22,774 bases of DNA from a virus. How positions within the stretch are numbered: the stretch's first letter is position 1; each line of letters begins with the position of its first letter. Below, piece after piece: positions 6,840 to 15,414 of this stretch. The DNA lies in IMG/VR virus record IMGVR_UViG_3300030117_001130, positions 7,006-29,779 of that record. The stretch is one strand, 5' to 3'. A program made the translations under genes and the position numbers. The notes below the pieces were generated by a model that saw only the letters and a list, made by a program, of their open reading frames with translations, was not told the origin of the DNA and did not search any database.

Positions 6840-7739
6840 TTAAGCGACCACTTCGTCATCTTCAATGTCAATCATATCCGAAAGGCTGTCGGTGATAGCC
6901 ACATCATCTTCATCGTTGTGCAGGTTAGCTTTCTCTGCGTACGTATTGATGACGTACTCATTGTAGTTCTGCACCCATGCCATGAAGTCTGTGAACAACT
7001 GTTGATCAGACGGCTCAATGTCCACGACATTGGTCAGATTGACAGTGGTCACCGGCACGAAGAAGCTATTACCATTAGGCAGCTTACGCTCCTCTGTTGC
7101 AGAGTCTACCTTATGCTGAATGGGTAACCGCTTCTGCTTGGCAAAGGTGGAGAACACATCTCCCCAACCTTTGAAAGCATCACGATTGTCCACTTCCCAG
7201 ATAAAGGGCGTACTACCCAACTCTACTGCATTACCCTGATCGTCTGTAGGATTGACCAGTTCAACGGTGCCGAATATCACACGCACCCGTTTGATTTGCT
7301 TGATCAGTTCCTGCGTCTTCTCAGGCAAAGACTTGAAGTCTTGGATGTACCCAGCAGGTTTGCCGCAGTTGAAGCCACCATCATTATCTTTAAGATCAAT
7401 GTTAAGGTTATCGGCCATGACAGTTTTCACGTACCTATTAGGCGAAGTGCCTGACGCCATGACGAAACGCTTGTACATAAAGCGTTGCATGTACGGACGG
7501 ATACGTGCGGAAGAGGCGTAGTAGGTAGGACCATCTGGAATCTCCAGCTTGTACTGTCCACCCTCGACAACCTCGACGTTTACTTTCTTACCTTTTACTT
7601 CGGCAAGCCCCATGATGGGAGTGTGATGGATACGTAGACGTGCCAGAGTGTTAGACCCTTTGCTTGTACCCTCATTAGCTATGCCCATAGCTTTTGCCAT
7701 AGCCGCATAGTTGTTTGTATCTATAGTTGTCAGTTCCAT
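6840..7739 (-). CDS. Candidate ssDNA-binding protein with acidic tail
   Basis: No named family is certain for this 299-residue protein. It has a basic, beta-rich body, a cluster of Arg/Lys/Tyr around 79-92 (RIRPYMQRFMYKRF), and a strongly acidic C-terminal tail (about 275-299) ending in hydrophobic residues. That is the arrangement of phage ssDNA-binding proteins such as T7 gp2.5, whose tail recruits polymerase. It lies between the DNA polymerase and a RecB-type exonuclease, as expected for such a protein. It has its own strong promoter at 7775-7803, consistent with a need for high levels. Function is inferred from architecture and context. Confidence 0.6.
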   Translation of the reverse strand: MELTTIDTNNYAAMAKAMGIANEGTSKGSNTLARLRIHHTPIMGLAEVKGKKVNVEVVEGGQYKLEIPDGPTYYASSARIRPYMQRFMYKRFVMASGTSPNRYVKTVMADNLNIDLKDNDGGFNCGKPAGYIQDFKSLPEKTQELIKQIKRVRVIFGTVELVNPTDDQGNAVELGSTPFIWEVDNRDAFKGWGDVFSTFAKQKRLPIQHKVDSATEERKLPNGNSFFVPVTTVNLTNVVDIEPSDQQLFTDFMAWVQNYNEYVINTYAEKANLHNDEDDVAITDSLSDMIDIEDDEVVA

Positions 7740-7774
7740 GTATATGTACTCCTTCTTTTAGTTAGAAAGTCATA

Positions 7775-7803
7775 GTTATATCACGACACATCTTTCGTGT
7801 CAA
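7775..7803 (-). promoter_or_regulatory. Sigma70-type promoter before the candidate SSB gene
   Basis: Leftward -35 TTGACA (798-803 of this kilobase), 17-base spacer, -10 TATAAC (7775-7780). It lies at the end of the DNA polymerase gene, so the SSB gene can be made independently; the expected start is about 30 bases before its ATG. The same box pair recurs at 14693 and 16279. Confidence 0.8.
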
Positions 7804-9826
7804 GCCAGTTGGGGCCGATTTTTGCCTCTAGTTCTAGAGGAACATTGAACACCAATCCCCAACGTAGGGTGATCAAGTCAGGCAGCACCTTGTTAGTATC
7901 CTGAATTATCTGTATAACTCCTTGCTCTTCATCAGGATGAACGTCAATCACGATGCTATCGTGAACTGTGTTTACCACACATGACTGCATGTTGTCAAGC
8001 AGCTTTTCAATGTGCAGCAGTGCAATCGGTACGATATCTGCCGTTGCAAAGGACTGCACTGGATAGTTTTTGATTTGGGTAAAATGAGACACACGACCAC
8101 TTGCTTTGCGGACGACATCAGGAAAGGCAAACTGCCTACCTGACGGGGTGGTAATGCACCCTGTGTTTATAGCTTCTTTAGCCAATCGGGTGTGCCATAC
8201 CCCGATCCCTTTGTACTTCTCCGTGAAGTGTGTGTAATACTCTGCTTCCGCTGGAGTTCTCCCAAAGCCCGTTGCTCCATAAAGCGGCGCGAACGTATGC
8301 GCCTTTGCTTCTTGGCGACTTGTCGGTTGACCAGCATCAGTAATAACCTTACTGGTATACGCATGTACATCAAATCCCGTAGATACTTCATCTATTGCTA
8401 CTCCATCTTGTGACAGGAAAGCTGCTGCGCGAAACTCTAGCTGTGCAAAGTCAGCTTCCATAATCTTACCACCTTCCCATCGGGACACAAACACCTTCTT
8501 CACAGGGAAGGTGCCGCCGCGTGGCATGTTCTGCATGTTAGGCTCTGCACCTGACAGTCGACCAGTTGCAGTGCGGTGCTGTAGCAGACGCACGTGCAGC
8601 TTGCCATCCTGCTTGGTGAACATCTTGATGCCCTCGACAAAAGAGGACAGATAGGTTTCTACCGCCGACAACCGTCTGATCTTAGACAAGAAGTCAACCG
8701 TGTCCTCTGATCCTTTCTTCTTGGCAGCGTTCTCTAGTATAGCTAGATTATTCTTGCTCGTGCTAAAGCCATTGGCGCTTGCCCACTTTGCAGATGGTGG
8801 CTTGAATCTCAGCCCAGCCACGGCATTGGATGGTGATAGAAGATAACCAGCAGTATCACAAGTAGGGCAGCGATTAGGTTTCGCAAACGGCTCTCCATTC
8901 TTCTTGACCTTTCTCACATAGCCTGTGCCATTACAGGTCTTGCATTGCATTGCTCTGGTCTTAGCCAGCTTAGTGGTATGGGCATTGACTAGCCTACGGA
9001 AGTCATCATCCGACATGTAGGGGTCAATCTGTGTAGCCCAGAACTGCTTGTCGTTTACCTTACGGCTGTAGATTACCCAAGACAGTTGCTCCGGGCTGTT
9101 GAGATTGATAGGAGTATCACCCATCAGTCTGCGCACATGGCGTTGCAGATCGACGGTAAGTTCATCCCGCTCTTTCTCAAACTCTACCCGTACTTCTTCT
9201 AGTGTATCCCTGTCCACAGTAAAGCCACGCTGGTAGATGCGTGACAAGCACACGGCGACCTGATTAGTGAGGTCCACTGTACCCATAAGACCGCTGTCCT
9301 TGGGTGTGTTGAGACGATACATGAGCTTGTCTGCCAGTTGCTGTGTAGCATGTAGGTCAGCAGACAGATACTCTGACAGTTCATCTATAGGAATGGTGCG
9401 TGTGCTGTAACCACGCTTGAAGTATTCCTTCAAGGTGTCTTGCTTCTTGGTGTCAAGATCATAGCGTTCAGCACACGCTTGCAATGAAAGCGGCTCCTTG
9501 ATGCCACGTTGCAGGACATACTCAGCAAGCATCGTGTCGAACACAGGCCCGTCGTAACGGAAGCCGGACTCCCACAGCCACAGCAGATCGTGCGCTGCGT
9601 TGTGGCAGATAAGCACAGTGGCCTCGTCAAGATAGCTTTGTACCAAGTCAAACGACTGCTGATCCGCAGGTGCTGCCTCTTCGTGATCAAACACAACGAG
9701 TGTCTCGTCGTCCTGATCAGTCAGCATACCCACCATAGTCAAGCTATTGTTAGGCTCGAATGGATCAAGGTGCATCTTGCCGTCACGGTGCGTGACTGTA
9801 TTCTCTACATCAAGTGTCAGTTTCAT
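7781..9826 (-). CDS. Family-A DNA polymerase with DnaJ-like zinc insertion
   Basis: The 681-residue replicative polymerase has an N-terminal DEDDy proofreading exonuclease: D6/E8, D80 (HNAAHD), and Y153/D157. A four-cysteine insertion follows (C295-x2-C298-x-G-x-G, then C320-x2-C323), resembling the DnaJ zinc finger. The polymerase domain has TGRLSG (421-426), palm D459, the O-helix R504-x3-K508-x3-F512-x3-Y516-G, and VHDS with D623. F512 corresponds to E. coli Pol I Phe762, the nucleotide-discrimination position used in viral ecology. A DnaJ-type finger between exonuclease and polymerase is a described trait of HMO-2011-type phages. AAGGA lies 7-8 bases before the ATG. Confidence 0.95.
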   Translation of the reverse strand: MKLTLDVENTVTHRDGKMHLDPFEPNNSLTMVGMLTDQDDETLVVFDHEEAAPADQQSFDLVQSYLDEATVLICHNAAHDLLWLWESGFRYDGPVFDTMLAEYVLQRGIKEPLSLQACAERYDLDTKKQDTLKEYFKRGYSTRTIPIDELSEYLSADLHATQQLADKLMYRLNTPKDSGLMGTVDLTNQVAVCLSRIYQRGFTVDRDTLEEVRVEFEKERDELTVDLQRHVRRLMGDTPINLNSPEQLSWVIYSRKVNDKQFWATQIDPYMSDDDFRRLVNAHTTKLAKTRAMQCKTCNGTGYVRKVKKNGEPFAKPNRCPTCDTAGYLLSPSNAVAGLRFKPPSAKWASANGFSTSKNNLAILENAAKKKGSEDTVDFLSKIRRLSAVETYLSSFVEGIKMFTKQDGKLHVRLLQHRTATGRLSGAEPNMQNMPRGGTFPVKKVFVSRWEGGKIMEADFAQLEFRAAAFLSQDGVAIDEVSTGFDVHAYTSKVITDAGQPTSRQEAKAHTFAPLYGATGFGRTPAEAEYYTHFTEKYKGIGVWHTRLAKEAINTGCITTPSGRQFAFPDVVRKASGRVSHFTQIKNYPVQSFATADIVPIALLHIEKLLDNMQSCVVNTVHDSIVIDVHPDEEQGVIQIIQDTNKVLPDLITLRWGLVFNVPLELEAKIGPNWLDTKDVS

Positions 9827-9828
9827 AT

Positions 9829-10017
9829 CTAGTCCTTCCTCATACTAAAGTATACTTTACCATTCGCAGCAATGTGCGGAATGTTGGGATCAGCATCGTG
9901 CTTACCCGTATACTCAAACCGATATCCTTCGTTGCGCTTCTGCTCGACATCCTTGATAAACTCAGCGTTATCTTGTGCGAACATGGCGACTGCAAAAGTT
10001 GCGATCAATCCAAGCAT
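9829..10017 (-). CDS. Small protein with N-terminal signal/anchor
   Basis: The 62-residue product starts with a hydrophobic stretch (MLGLIATFAVAMFAQ) that would act as a short signal peptide or membrane anchor. A hydrophilic domain with GYRFEY and GKVYFSMRKD follows. GAGGGGTGA serves as ribosome site. It sits between helicase and polymerase, but an exported protein is unlikely to work in replication. Function unknown. Confidence 0.65.
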   Translation of the reverse strand: MLGLIATFAVAMFAQDNAEFIKDVEQKRNEGYRFEYTGKHDADPNIPHIAANGKVYFSMRKD

Positions 10018-10047
10018 TGTATATCACCCCTCGTATCTTGCTGTCAA
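10018..10047 (-). promoter_or_regulatory. Possible promoter ahead of DNA polymerase
   Basis: Leftward TTGACA (10042-10047), 18-base spacer and TATACA (10018-10023), with the TGA-TATA context seen at other promoters here. The -10 abuts the ATG of the 62-residue gene, so the transcript would start within that gene and mainly serve the polymerase. It overlaps the helicase end, so chance is possible. Confidence 0.4.
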
Positions 10048-11247
10048 GTAGTCAAGTTCACAGTTGACCATACCGTGCCAACCATTCAGCTTGTTCTTGA
10101 CAATGTTCATATGCCTCAATGGGCTATCCTCTTCCTGTCCCTCGACAGTAGGAGACTTTCCGATCAGGATCATCAGGTCTGCCTCTGCGGCTTTACCTGT
10201 GCGTGATCCTTCCATCATGCTCTGATTCAACTGTGACCTACCCTCTGCTTCAGCAGAAAGCTGTGACATGTAGAATACAGCGCAGTCATATGCCTTGGCG
10301 ATCTGCCTCGCATGGATGGCACAGGCTTTGAGTGCTTCGTCCTGTCGGGCAAAGCCACCCTCTGCCTTGAACTTGTCACCCATGTCAAGCACGAGAACGT
10401 CAGGCCGGTATGTCTTGGCAACACTCTCCACCCAATTCATGTCACGACCTGACGCCTCTTTGATCTTGATGTTGTTCATCACAGGCGCATACAGTGACTT
10501 GGCTTTCGACATGTTCTCTTTCACCTCACGTGCCGACATACCTGCGGCGGCAGTGAGATATCTTGCACCTACCCTGTGGGTAGGCTCTTCGTTACACAGC
10601 ACGATGCATTTGGCACCCTGATGTGCAAACCCATTAGGCGCTGCAATCAAGCTGGCATGGAACGATGTCTTGCCAGTGTTAGGACGCGCACCCACTTCGA
10701 TAAGCTGACCAGCACTGACACCCTCTATCTTTCGGGCAACAGTGGGGATGTTGAAAGACCAACGTGCTTCAAGTTCAGCCTTTGCCATCAGGTTCTCAAT
10801 CGTGATGTCATCCCATTCGATGTTTAGGTTTGGGGTGAAGTCATCACCGTACCGCTCAAGCAGATTGCGCAGCGTCTCCATCGTACCGCCTGTGCCACTT
10901 ACCATGTCGAAGCCAATGTTAGCGATGTCCTCGCCCACTACCTTCTGGAATAGTTTAGACAACACCTCTTGCGCAACGTCGTTACCCATCGGTGCTTCCC
11001 GCTTGAGTTGCACAAACAATCCGTCGAAGCCCTGCTTCTGCGCAGTGGTCATGGTAGGATTGTCAGACAGGAACAAGGCTTGCACCTCGTCGGGTGTGAC
11101 ACTACGATTGTAGTGATCCATAGCCCTGTCGATAGTCTGCTTGATCTTACGATTGTCAGAACTGAACAGCCTGTCAGGACACTTGGCACCACGATGGTCA
11201 TCGTAGAACCCCTTGTCCATCAGACTTCTTAGCATTGATACTTCCAT
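10024..11247 (-). CDS. DnaB-type replicative helicase
   Basis: The 407-residue RecA-fold ATPase has Walker A GARPNTGKTS (186-195), catalytic Glu in NEEP (E220-E221), Walker B VLVLDMGD (D288), the sensor-like SQLS (Q329) and a late KNKLNGW segment (384-390). The N-terminal 150 residues are helical, as in DnaB/T7 gp4 helicase linkers. It unwinds DNA ahead of the polymerase. The start overlaps the primase stop (TAATG) with GGAG upstream. In T7, primase and helicase are one protein; here they are two adjacent, translationally coupled genes. Confidence 0.93.
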   Translation of the reverse strand: MEVSMLRSLMDKGFYDDHRGAKCPDRLFSSDNRKIKQTIDRAMDHYNRSVTPDEVQALFLSDNPTMTTAQKQGFDGLFVQLKREAPMGNDVAQEVLSKLFQKVVGEDIANIGFDMVSGTGGTMETLRNLLERYGDDFTPNLNIEWDDITIENLMAKAELEARWSFNIPTVARKIEGVSAGQLIEVGARPNTGKTSFHASLIAAPNGFAHQGAKCIVLCNEEPTHRVGARYLTAAAGMSAREVKENMSKAKSLYAPVMNNIKIKEASGRDMNWVESVAKTYRPDVLVLDMGDKFKAEGGFARQDEALKACAIHARQIAKAYDCAVFYMSQLSAEAEGRSQLNQSMMEGSRTGKAAEADLMILIGKSPTVEGQEEDSPLRHMNIVKNKLNGWHGMVNCELDYLTARYEG

Positions 11248-12014
11248 TATCTTTCTCCTATGTCGGCTAGGTTATTCATGTCAGTTGGATTACGATACTT
11301 CAAATCGTCCGTCAAGTACAGGACACGGACATTCTCCACATGTCCTCGTAACTCTTTTGCCATCAGCAAAGTCTTGCGCACTGCGTCGGGGTCAAGCGCA
11401 ATGACGGCTGTTGAGAACTGCGCGAGATACTTCTTGTGTGCATCGGACAAGGATGTCCCTAGCACAGCAACCCCGACAAAGTTACCGCCACCAACCACGG
11501 CGGCACTCACGCAGTCCTCAACAACTACGGCGACTTTACCACAACCAGATACATATGGCAAGCCACTCTTTCCATACCTGCGCCACTTAGGCAAACGCTT
11601 ACCAAGCGCACGGCCTGTAGCGTCCACGACTTTACCGTCGTGCTTGATGGGGAACACCACACGGTGTTCACGCACATCGTATAGCAAACCTAACTCCTCT
11701 GAGTCAAGCCCATACAGTTCGTAAGCCCACTCGCGTACATCGTAATTGCACGGCACGAGGTATTCCGGCAGGTCAAAGTCATACCCATTAGCAAAACGCT
11801 CCACATCGGATAGCTGTGTACGTATATCATCAGCGGACATACGCACACGGGTGCCACCCTTTAGATTGCAGGACATACGGAAGCAATTCCATACAAGTGA
11901 TCCCATGTTATTGGTCACTGTGAATGTACGCTGACCACAACTAGGACACTTAGTCCTAACTGTATTACCTACAGGTACATTCATATCACTTATAATGTTA
12001 TATATATTATCCAT
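11247..12014 (-). CDS. DNA primase with zinc finger and TOPRIM domain
   Basis: The 255-residue protein has a zinc-binding domain (C23-x2-C26, C44-x4-C49) and a TOPRIM fold with VVVEDCVS (E166) and ALDPDA (D208/D210). This is the layout of the primase half of T7 gp4, which makes short RNA primers. I chose ATG 12014 over the longer frame (12053) because AGGAG lies 8 bases upstream and this avoids overlap with the integrase. An embedded TTGACA/TAAAAG pair (12044-12072) could give it a weak promoter. It is coupled to the helicase. Confidence 0.9.
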   Translation of the reverse strand: MDNIYNIISDMNVPVGNTVRTKCPSCGQRTFTVTNNMGSLVWNCFRMSCNLKGGTRVRMSADDIRTQLSDVERFANGYDFDLPEYLVPCNYDVREWAYELYGLDSEELGLLYDVREHRVVFPIKHDGKVVDATGRALGKRLPKWRRYGKSGLPYVSGCGKVAVVVEDCVSAAVVGGGNFVGVAVLGTSLSDAHKKYLAQFSTAVIALDPDAVRKTLLMAKELRGHVENVRVLYLTDDLKYRNPTDMNNLADIGER

Positions 12015-12036
12015 ATATCTCTCTCCTGTTCGGCAG

Positions 12037-12933
12037 TTAGATGCTTTTACCATGTATTTTACGTGCTGTCAAGGCTGTGTTAGCACTCTCATACGTATTC
12101 TTCATGTATGGTTTGACTGACTGCGGGTTAGCATGTCCTGTTACCGACATGATCTGTCCTATACTTACACCTGCTTCTACCATCTCTGTTGTGCCAGTAC
12201 GACGCAGGTCAGATAGTCGCAGTTCTTTTGACAGACCTGCTTGATCCATCAGCTTACGTGCGTGTAGAGGTAGCTTATACTCACTGTATGGTATGTACTC
12301 ACCACCCACAGGCTGTGGCCGTGGCGCTACCCACTGCTGGAATCCAAAGTCCTCATGCTGCTGCTGTAGCATCTCAAGCAAGTCGTCGTCTATGGGCAAG
12401 AATACTTCTGCCCTACGCTTCGACTGTTCAATATGTACACGAGCCTTATCAAATTGTATAGATTCCCATGTCAGCATACGCATGTCACCGACACGCTGAC
12501 ACCAAGCATATGCCATGTGTGCGATCAACCCTATGTTACGGGTGCTAAAATCCCCGTAGGCCACGTCTAGCAGCTTGACTATATCTTCCCTACCCCACAC
12601 AACCTTGCGCGGCTGTGTGCTGCGTCTACGGACGATTGAGAAGGGGTTCAGGTTGCAATGCTCCATGCGCACTGCGTAGTTGTACAAGATACGGGTAGCT
12701 GCCATGACATGATTGGCAAACGAGATGCCACGATCACACCATAGATCATACGCCAGCTTGGCTTGCTTGGTGCTGACATCAGCAAGATTGAGAGAACCAA
12801 GACGCTGACCATCTATCTCTGTGTCAAACATGACACGCTGAAAGTATTGATACTGCGTCTTAGTTTCGTCTCGTAAGTTCTTGAAGTCATGGGAAGAGTA
12901 ATACTCATCCGCAAGTGCTTGTATAGATAACAT
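12037..12933 (-). CDS. int: Tyrosine-family integrase
   Basis: The 298-residue protein has a SAM-like N-terminal core-binding domain (about 1-100) and a catalytic domain with R147 (WCQRVGD), K172, R244 (SDLRRTG), H267 (TGHAN) and nucleophile Y276, at the usual 9-residue H-to-Y spacing. The first His of the H-x-x-R box is Ser241, a tolerated deviation in many tyrosine recombinases. It would integrate phage DNA into the host chromosome, implying a temperate lifestyle. It sits within the replication operon between the hydrolase and primase, not beside a recognisable attachment site. No excisionase was recognised nearby. Confidence 0.93.
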   Translation of the reverse strand: MLSIQALADEYYSSHDFKNLRDETKTQYQYFQRVMFDTEIDGQRLGSLNLADVSTKQAKLAYDLWCDRGISFANHVMAATRILYNYAVRMEHCNLNPFSIVRRRSTQPRKVVWGREDIVKLLDVAYGDFSTRNIGLIAHMAYAWCQRVGDMRMLTWESIQFDKARVHIEQSKRRAEVFLPIDDDLLEMLQQQHEDFGFQQWVAPRPQPVGGEYIPYSEYKLPLHARKLMDQAGLSKELRLSDLRRTGTTEMVEAGVSIGQIMSVTGHANPQSVKPYMKNTYESANTALTARKIHGKSI

Positions 12934-12934
12934 A

Positions 12935-13786
12935 CTATCTCCTTCCCATGCTCCACAGTGCAGTGGATGTCTCTATCAACTCGTCATGCCACATGACATT
13001 CTTTCTGAACTCATGTGGGATACCACAGTATCCGTAGTGTGTGCCAGCAATCATACCGGCAACCGCACCCACCGTGTCACTGTCGTGACCGCGATTGACT
13101 GCTTTGATAACACAGTCCTCAAAGGTATCCGTAGTTTGGAATGCCCACATAGCTGCCATGTATGTCTCGACAACGTAGCCGCCTGACATCACCTCTTTGC
13201 GAGGTATATCCAGACTATGCCTGAACTTTTGATACTTGTCAAGTGGGCCACAGTAGTACAGTTCTTCTGCCAACATTGTGCCATACTGTACACATATTGG
13301 TGCCGCATGTGTCAGCAGTGTCTGCTGCGTAGCAAGTTGTATAAGTTCTTGCCTGTTCATAGCGGCCAAGACTACGGCAGCAGTTCGCATCAGCGCACCG
13401 TTGCCAGCAGACTTAGGGCTAGTGTCTCCCTTATATGGGCTAGTTGGATGTTGAATGTAACGCTCCAACGCACGGACAGTTGTTGTGCCAATGTCAAAGC
13501 ACTCACCACGAGGGATGAACTTACCATCCCTGTACCATGCCACGAAGTTATCCATGATAGCGTTAGGATCAAAGCCACCCTTGTCAAGTATTGCTTTGCA
13601 CATGGCGAGTGTCATGGCTGTATCGTCAGTCCACTCACCAATGTCTACATCATGGAACCCGCCCTTGTGGTACTTGGTTATGTAGTCTTCTGGTTCTCTG
13701 GCGTCTAGGAACTCTAGAGGTGCGCCAAGCGCATCCCCTATTGCAAGTCCGATCATCATACCATTAGCTTGATCTATTGATTGCAT
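12935..13786 (-). CDS. ADP-ribosylglycohydrolase (DraG/ARH family)
   Basis: The 283-residue protein has the family landmarks in order: GLAIGDALGAPLEF (13-26), WTDDTAM with T53-D54-D55, SAGNGALMR (126-134), H160, and GHDSDTVGAVAG with D235/D237/T238. The three acidic clusters bind two Mg2+ ions. Family members remove ADP-ribose from arginine, serine or nucleic acids, or cleave related metabolites. In a phage it may reverse ADP-ribosylation by host toxins or tune host proteins such as nitrogenase reductase; the target is not readable. It lies two bases before the integrase start, in the same operon. Confidence 0.93.
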   Translation of the reverse strand: MQSIDQANGMMIGLAIGDALGAPLEFLDAREPEDYITKYHKGGFHDVDIGEWTDDTAMTLAMCKAILDKGGFDPNAIMDNFVAWYRDGKFIPRGECFDIGTTTVRALERYIQHPTSPYKGDTSPKSAGNGALMRTAAVVLAAMNRQELIQLATQQTLLTHAAPICVQYGTMLAEELYYCGPLDKYQKFRHSLDIPRKEVMSGGYVVETYMAAMWAFQTTDTFEDCVIKAVNRGHDSDTVGAVAGMIAGTHYGYCGIPHEFRKNVMWHDELIETSTALWSMGRR

Positions 13787-13802
13787 GGCGCACCCCCTTT
13801 CT

Positions 13803-14660
13803 TTAAGCGTTTACAACGAGTTGCCGGAACTGTGGTGTATTCGCCCACCGTGCCACATCATACTCGCGTTCTAGCATTGTCTTAGCTTGCGTATCGTTAC
13901 CTGTATCACGCATCTTGAAACCATTGCGCTCGTCGGCATAGGTTGCATAGTTGGTGAAGGCAGAGTACAGGGACCACAGGTTTTGACCGCGTGTCGTCAC
14001 CTCTTCACGATACAGGGCAAACATCTTCTCAGCCTGCTTGTCGTTCTTCATAATGCTTTCAAGCAGAGCCTTAACATCTACATGCACAAGTGAACTTACC
14101 GCCCACCGTTGCATCTGTTCTGTCTTAGCGTAGAAGTTGTCTTTGGATTTGCCAAGTCTACGGATGAACGCATCCATGTCAAAGCCGCTGGTGTTCTTCC
14201 GCTTCACCTTGTCGTGATCGCCAGTGATCATACCATTGAGGCAGAAGAAATCAATAGCCCCAAAGATAGCCACGTTAGAGCAGGTTCCGTTGACACCATG
14301 CAGAGCAATGATGCGCTGTTGCACCTCAGTTTCATGGCGGTTAGTCCTGATCTTGGCAGACACGTTAGGCAGACGAACATCCATGATGCCCATGCCATTG
14401 TTGTAGGCGTCCTTCCATGACACCTTTGCACCCTCAATCTCATGTGGTTGAAGATGTTCAGTCATGGTGGCACTCACCTTTCGGAAGAAGTCGCCGTGGT
14501 TCTCACACTTGAACCCACTGCCGACGATGCCAATGTATTCATCAGTGTTACCATTGACGACATACTTCTGGCCTTCCATCTTTGTATCCTCATATTTCAC
14601 AGGGAAATCAAGGTTCTCTGGTACATCCACGATGGATGTGTTTGCAAAATCTAACGGCAT
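13803..14660 (-). CDS. DUF932 family protein
   Basis: This 285-residue phage/plasmid protein has the DUF932-like core: an N-terminal beta region with GIVGSGFKCENHGDFF (48-63), then IRTNRHET, a CSN-x-AIFGAIDFFCLNGMI segment (about 132-146), and a late NLWSLYSAFTNYATY helix. The family is frequent in phages and plasmids; no activity is established, though an association with DNA metabolism or plasmid maintenance is often assumed. It has its own strong promoter 33 bases upstream and is the first gene of a transcription unit leading into the hydrolase, integrase and primase. Confidence 0.8.
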   Translation of the reverse strand: MPLDFANTSIVDVPENLDFPVKYEDTKMEGQKYVVNGNTDEYIGIVGSGFKCENHGDFFRKVSATMTEHLQPHEIEGAKVSWKDAYNNGMGIMDVRLPNVSAKIRTNRHETEVQQRIIALHGVNGTCSNVAIFGAIDFFCLNGMITGDHDKVKRKNTSGFDMDAFIRRLGKSKDNFYAKTEQMQRWAVSSLVHVDVKALLESIMKNDKQAEKMFALYREEVTTRGQNLWSLYSAFTNYATYADERNGFKMRDTGNDTQAKTMLEREYDVARWANTPQFRQLVVNA

Positions 14661-14692
14661 ATCTGTCTCCTTTGTCCGTTAAGTGATGTCAT

Positions 14693-14721
14693 GTTATATC
14701 AGGTTGCTGACGCAATGTCAA
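14693..14721 (-). promoter_or_regulatory. Strong sigma70-type promoter before DUF932
   Basis: Leftward TTGACA (14716-14721), exactly 17 bases, TATAAC (14693-14698), in an intergenic gap. The predicted transcript starts about 26 bases before the ATG. It would drive DUF932 through the integrase and replication genes. Confidence 0.88.
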
Positions 14722-14734
14722 GCTCCCTACAGGA

Positions 14735-15136
14735 TTAGCTGGCCTGATCCTTACCATTGTTCACCTCCTCTGCCCACATACTAGGCTTTCCGTTGTTCGT
14801 ACCCATAGTTGCTACATACGCTTGTAGCACAGGCTCCTGTGTCTTGGCAAACACAAAAGTATCATTCCTGTACGGATTGTATGTCACTTTCTGTGCCTTT
14901 GGAAATCTAGCAAGACCATTGCGGTGACCAAAGTATCCCACAACAAATGCGTGTACATTCTTCCTGCCCTCTTGCCTCACCTTATTCTGTCCAGCCTTGC
15001 GGATGACAAATTTAGGATCAGCCAATGTCAAAGCAGTCTTGTGTGCAATGACACGCCCTGTCTTGCATGACTGCACAGAGTAACATTTCTTGTGCAGGTT
15101 CCAATAGACACGCACCTTTTGATTATCTTCAATCAT
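14735..15136 (-). CDS. Conserved phage protein, unknown function
   Basis: The 133-residue basic protein has an N-terminal VRVYWNLHKKCYSVQ segment, GRVIAHKTAL and a distinctive RKNVHAFVVGY block (58-68). I recognise this combination only as a small family recurring in phage genomes, without known function. AGGAG lies 8-9 bases before ATG 15136. It is followed by the DUF932 promoter, so it ends the cluster of short genes. The basic composition would suit nucleic-acid binding, which is a guess. Confidence 0.72.
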   Translation of the reverse strand: MIEDNQKVRVYWNLHKKCYSVQSCKTGRVIAHKTALTLADPKFVIRKAGQNKVRQEGRKNVHAFVVGYFGHRNGLARFPKAQKVTYNPYRNDTFVFAKTQEPVLQAYVATMGTNNGKPSMWAEEVNNGKDQAS

Positions 15137-15145
15137 AACATTCTC

Positions 15146-15292
15146 CTACTCGTCTGTGAAAGTTACAATCAGTTGCCATTGAAAGTCTAGGATATCACCA
15201 TATCCCATGTCAATCAAGTCGTCGCGTATTGCATCTACAATAGCGTCTGCTGTTTGCTTGTCCATTGTTTCAGTCATGTCAAGTTCCATCAT
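15146..15292 (-). CDS. 48-residue acidic small protein
   Basis: A short frame (ATG 15292, TAG 15146-15148) begins MMELDMTETMDKQTADAI and is rich in Asp (about one residue in five). AGGAG lies 7 bases before the start, and the ATG overlaps the stop of the preceding 41-residue gene (ATGATG/TGA). Acidic, Met-rich tiny proteins like this can be DNA mimics or protein inhibitors; nothing in the sequence decides. Ribosome site and overlap make it likely to be real. Confidence 0.6.
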   Translation of the reverse strand: MMELDMTETMDKQTADAIVDAIRDDLIDMGYGDILDFQWQLIVTFTDE

Positions 15293-15414
15293 GGATATCT
15301 CCTGTTCATATGATGTGCCACTGCCTGTTGTTCTGGCTCGTCATCGAACCAATAGTCAAGCAGGGTGTACTTGGTACGCTTGGCAATATACCGGCGCACC
15401 TCTACCTCAGTCAT
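15289..15414 (-). CDS. 41-residue small protein
   Basis: A short frame (ATG 15414, TGA 15289-15291) begins MTEVEVRRYIAKRTKYTLL and has an aromatic acidic middle (DYWFDDEPEQ). Its start lies within the end of the 56-residue gene, and its stop overlaps the start of the 48-residue gene, so all three appear translationally coupled. It has no good ribosome site of its own. Function unknown. Confidence 0.5.
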   Translation of the reverse strand: MTEVEVRRYIAKRTKYTLLDYWFDDEPEQQAVAHHMNRRYP

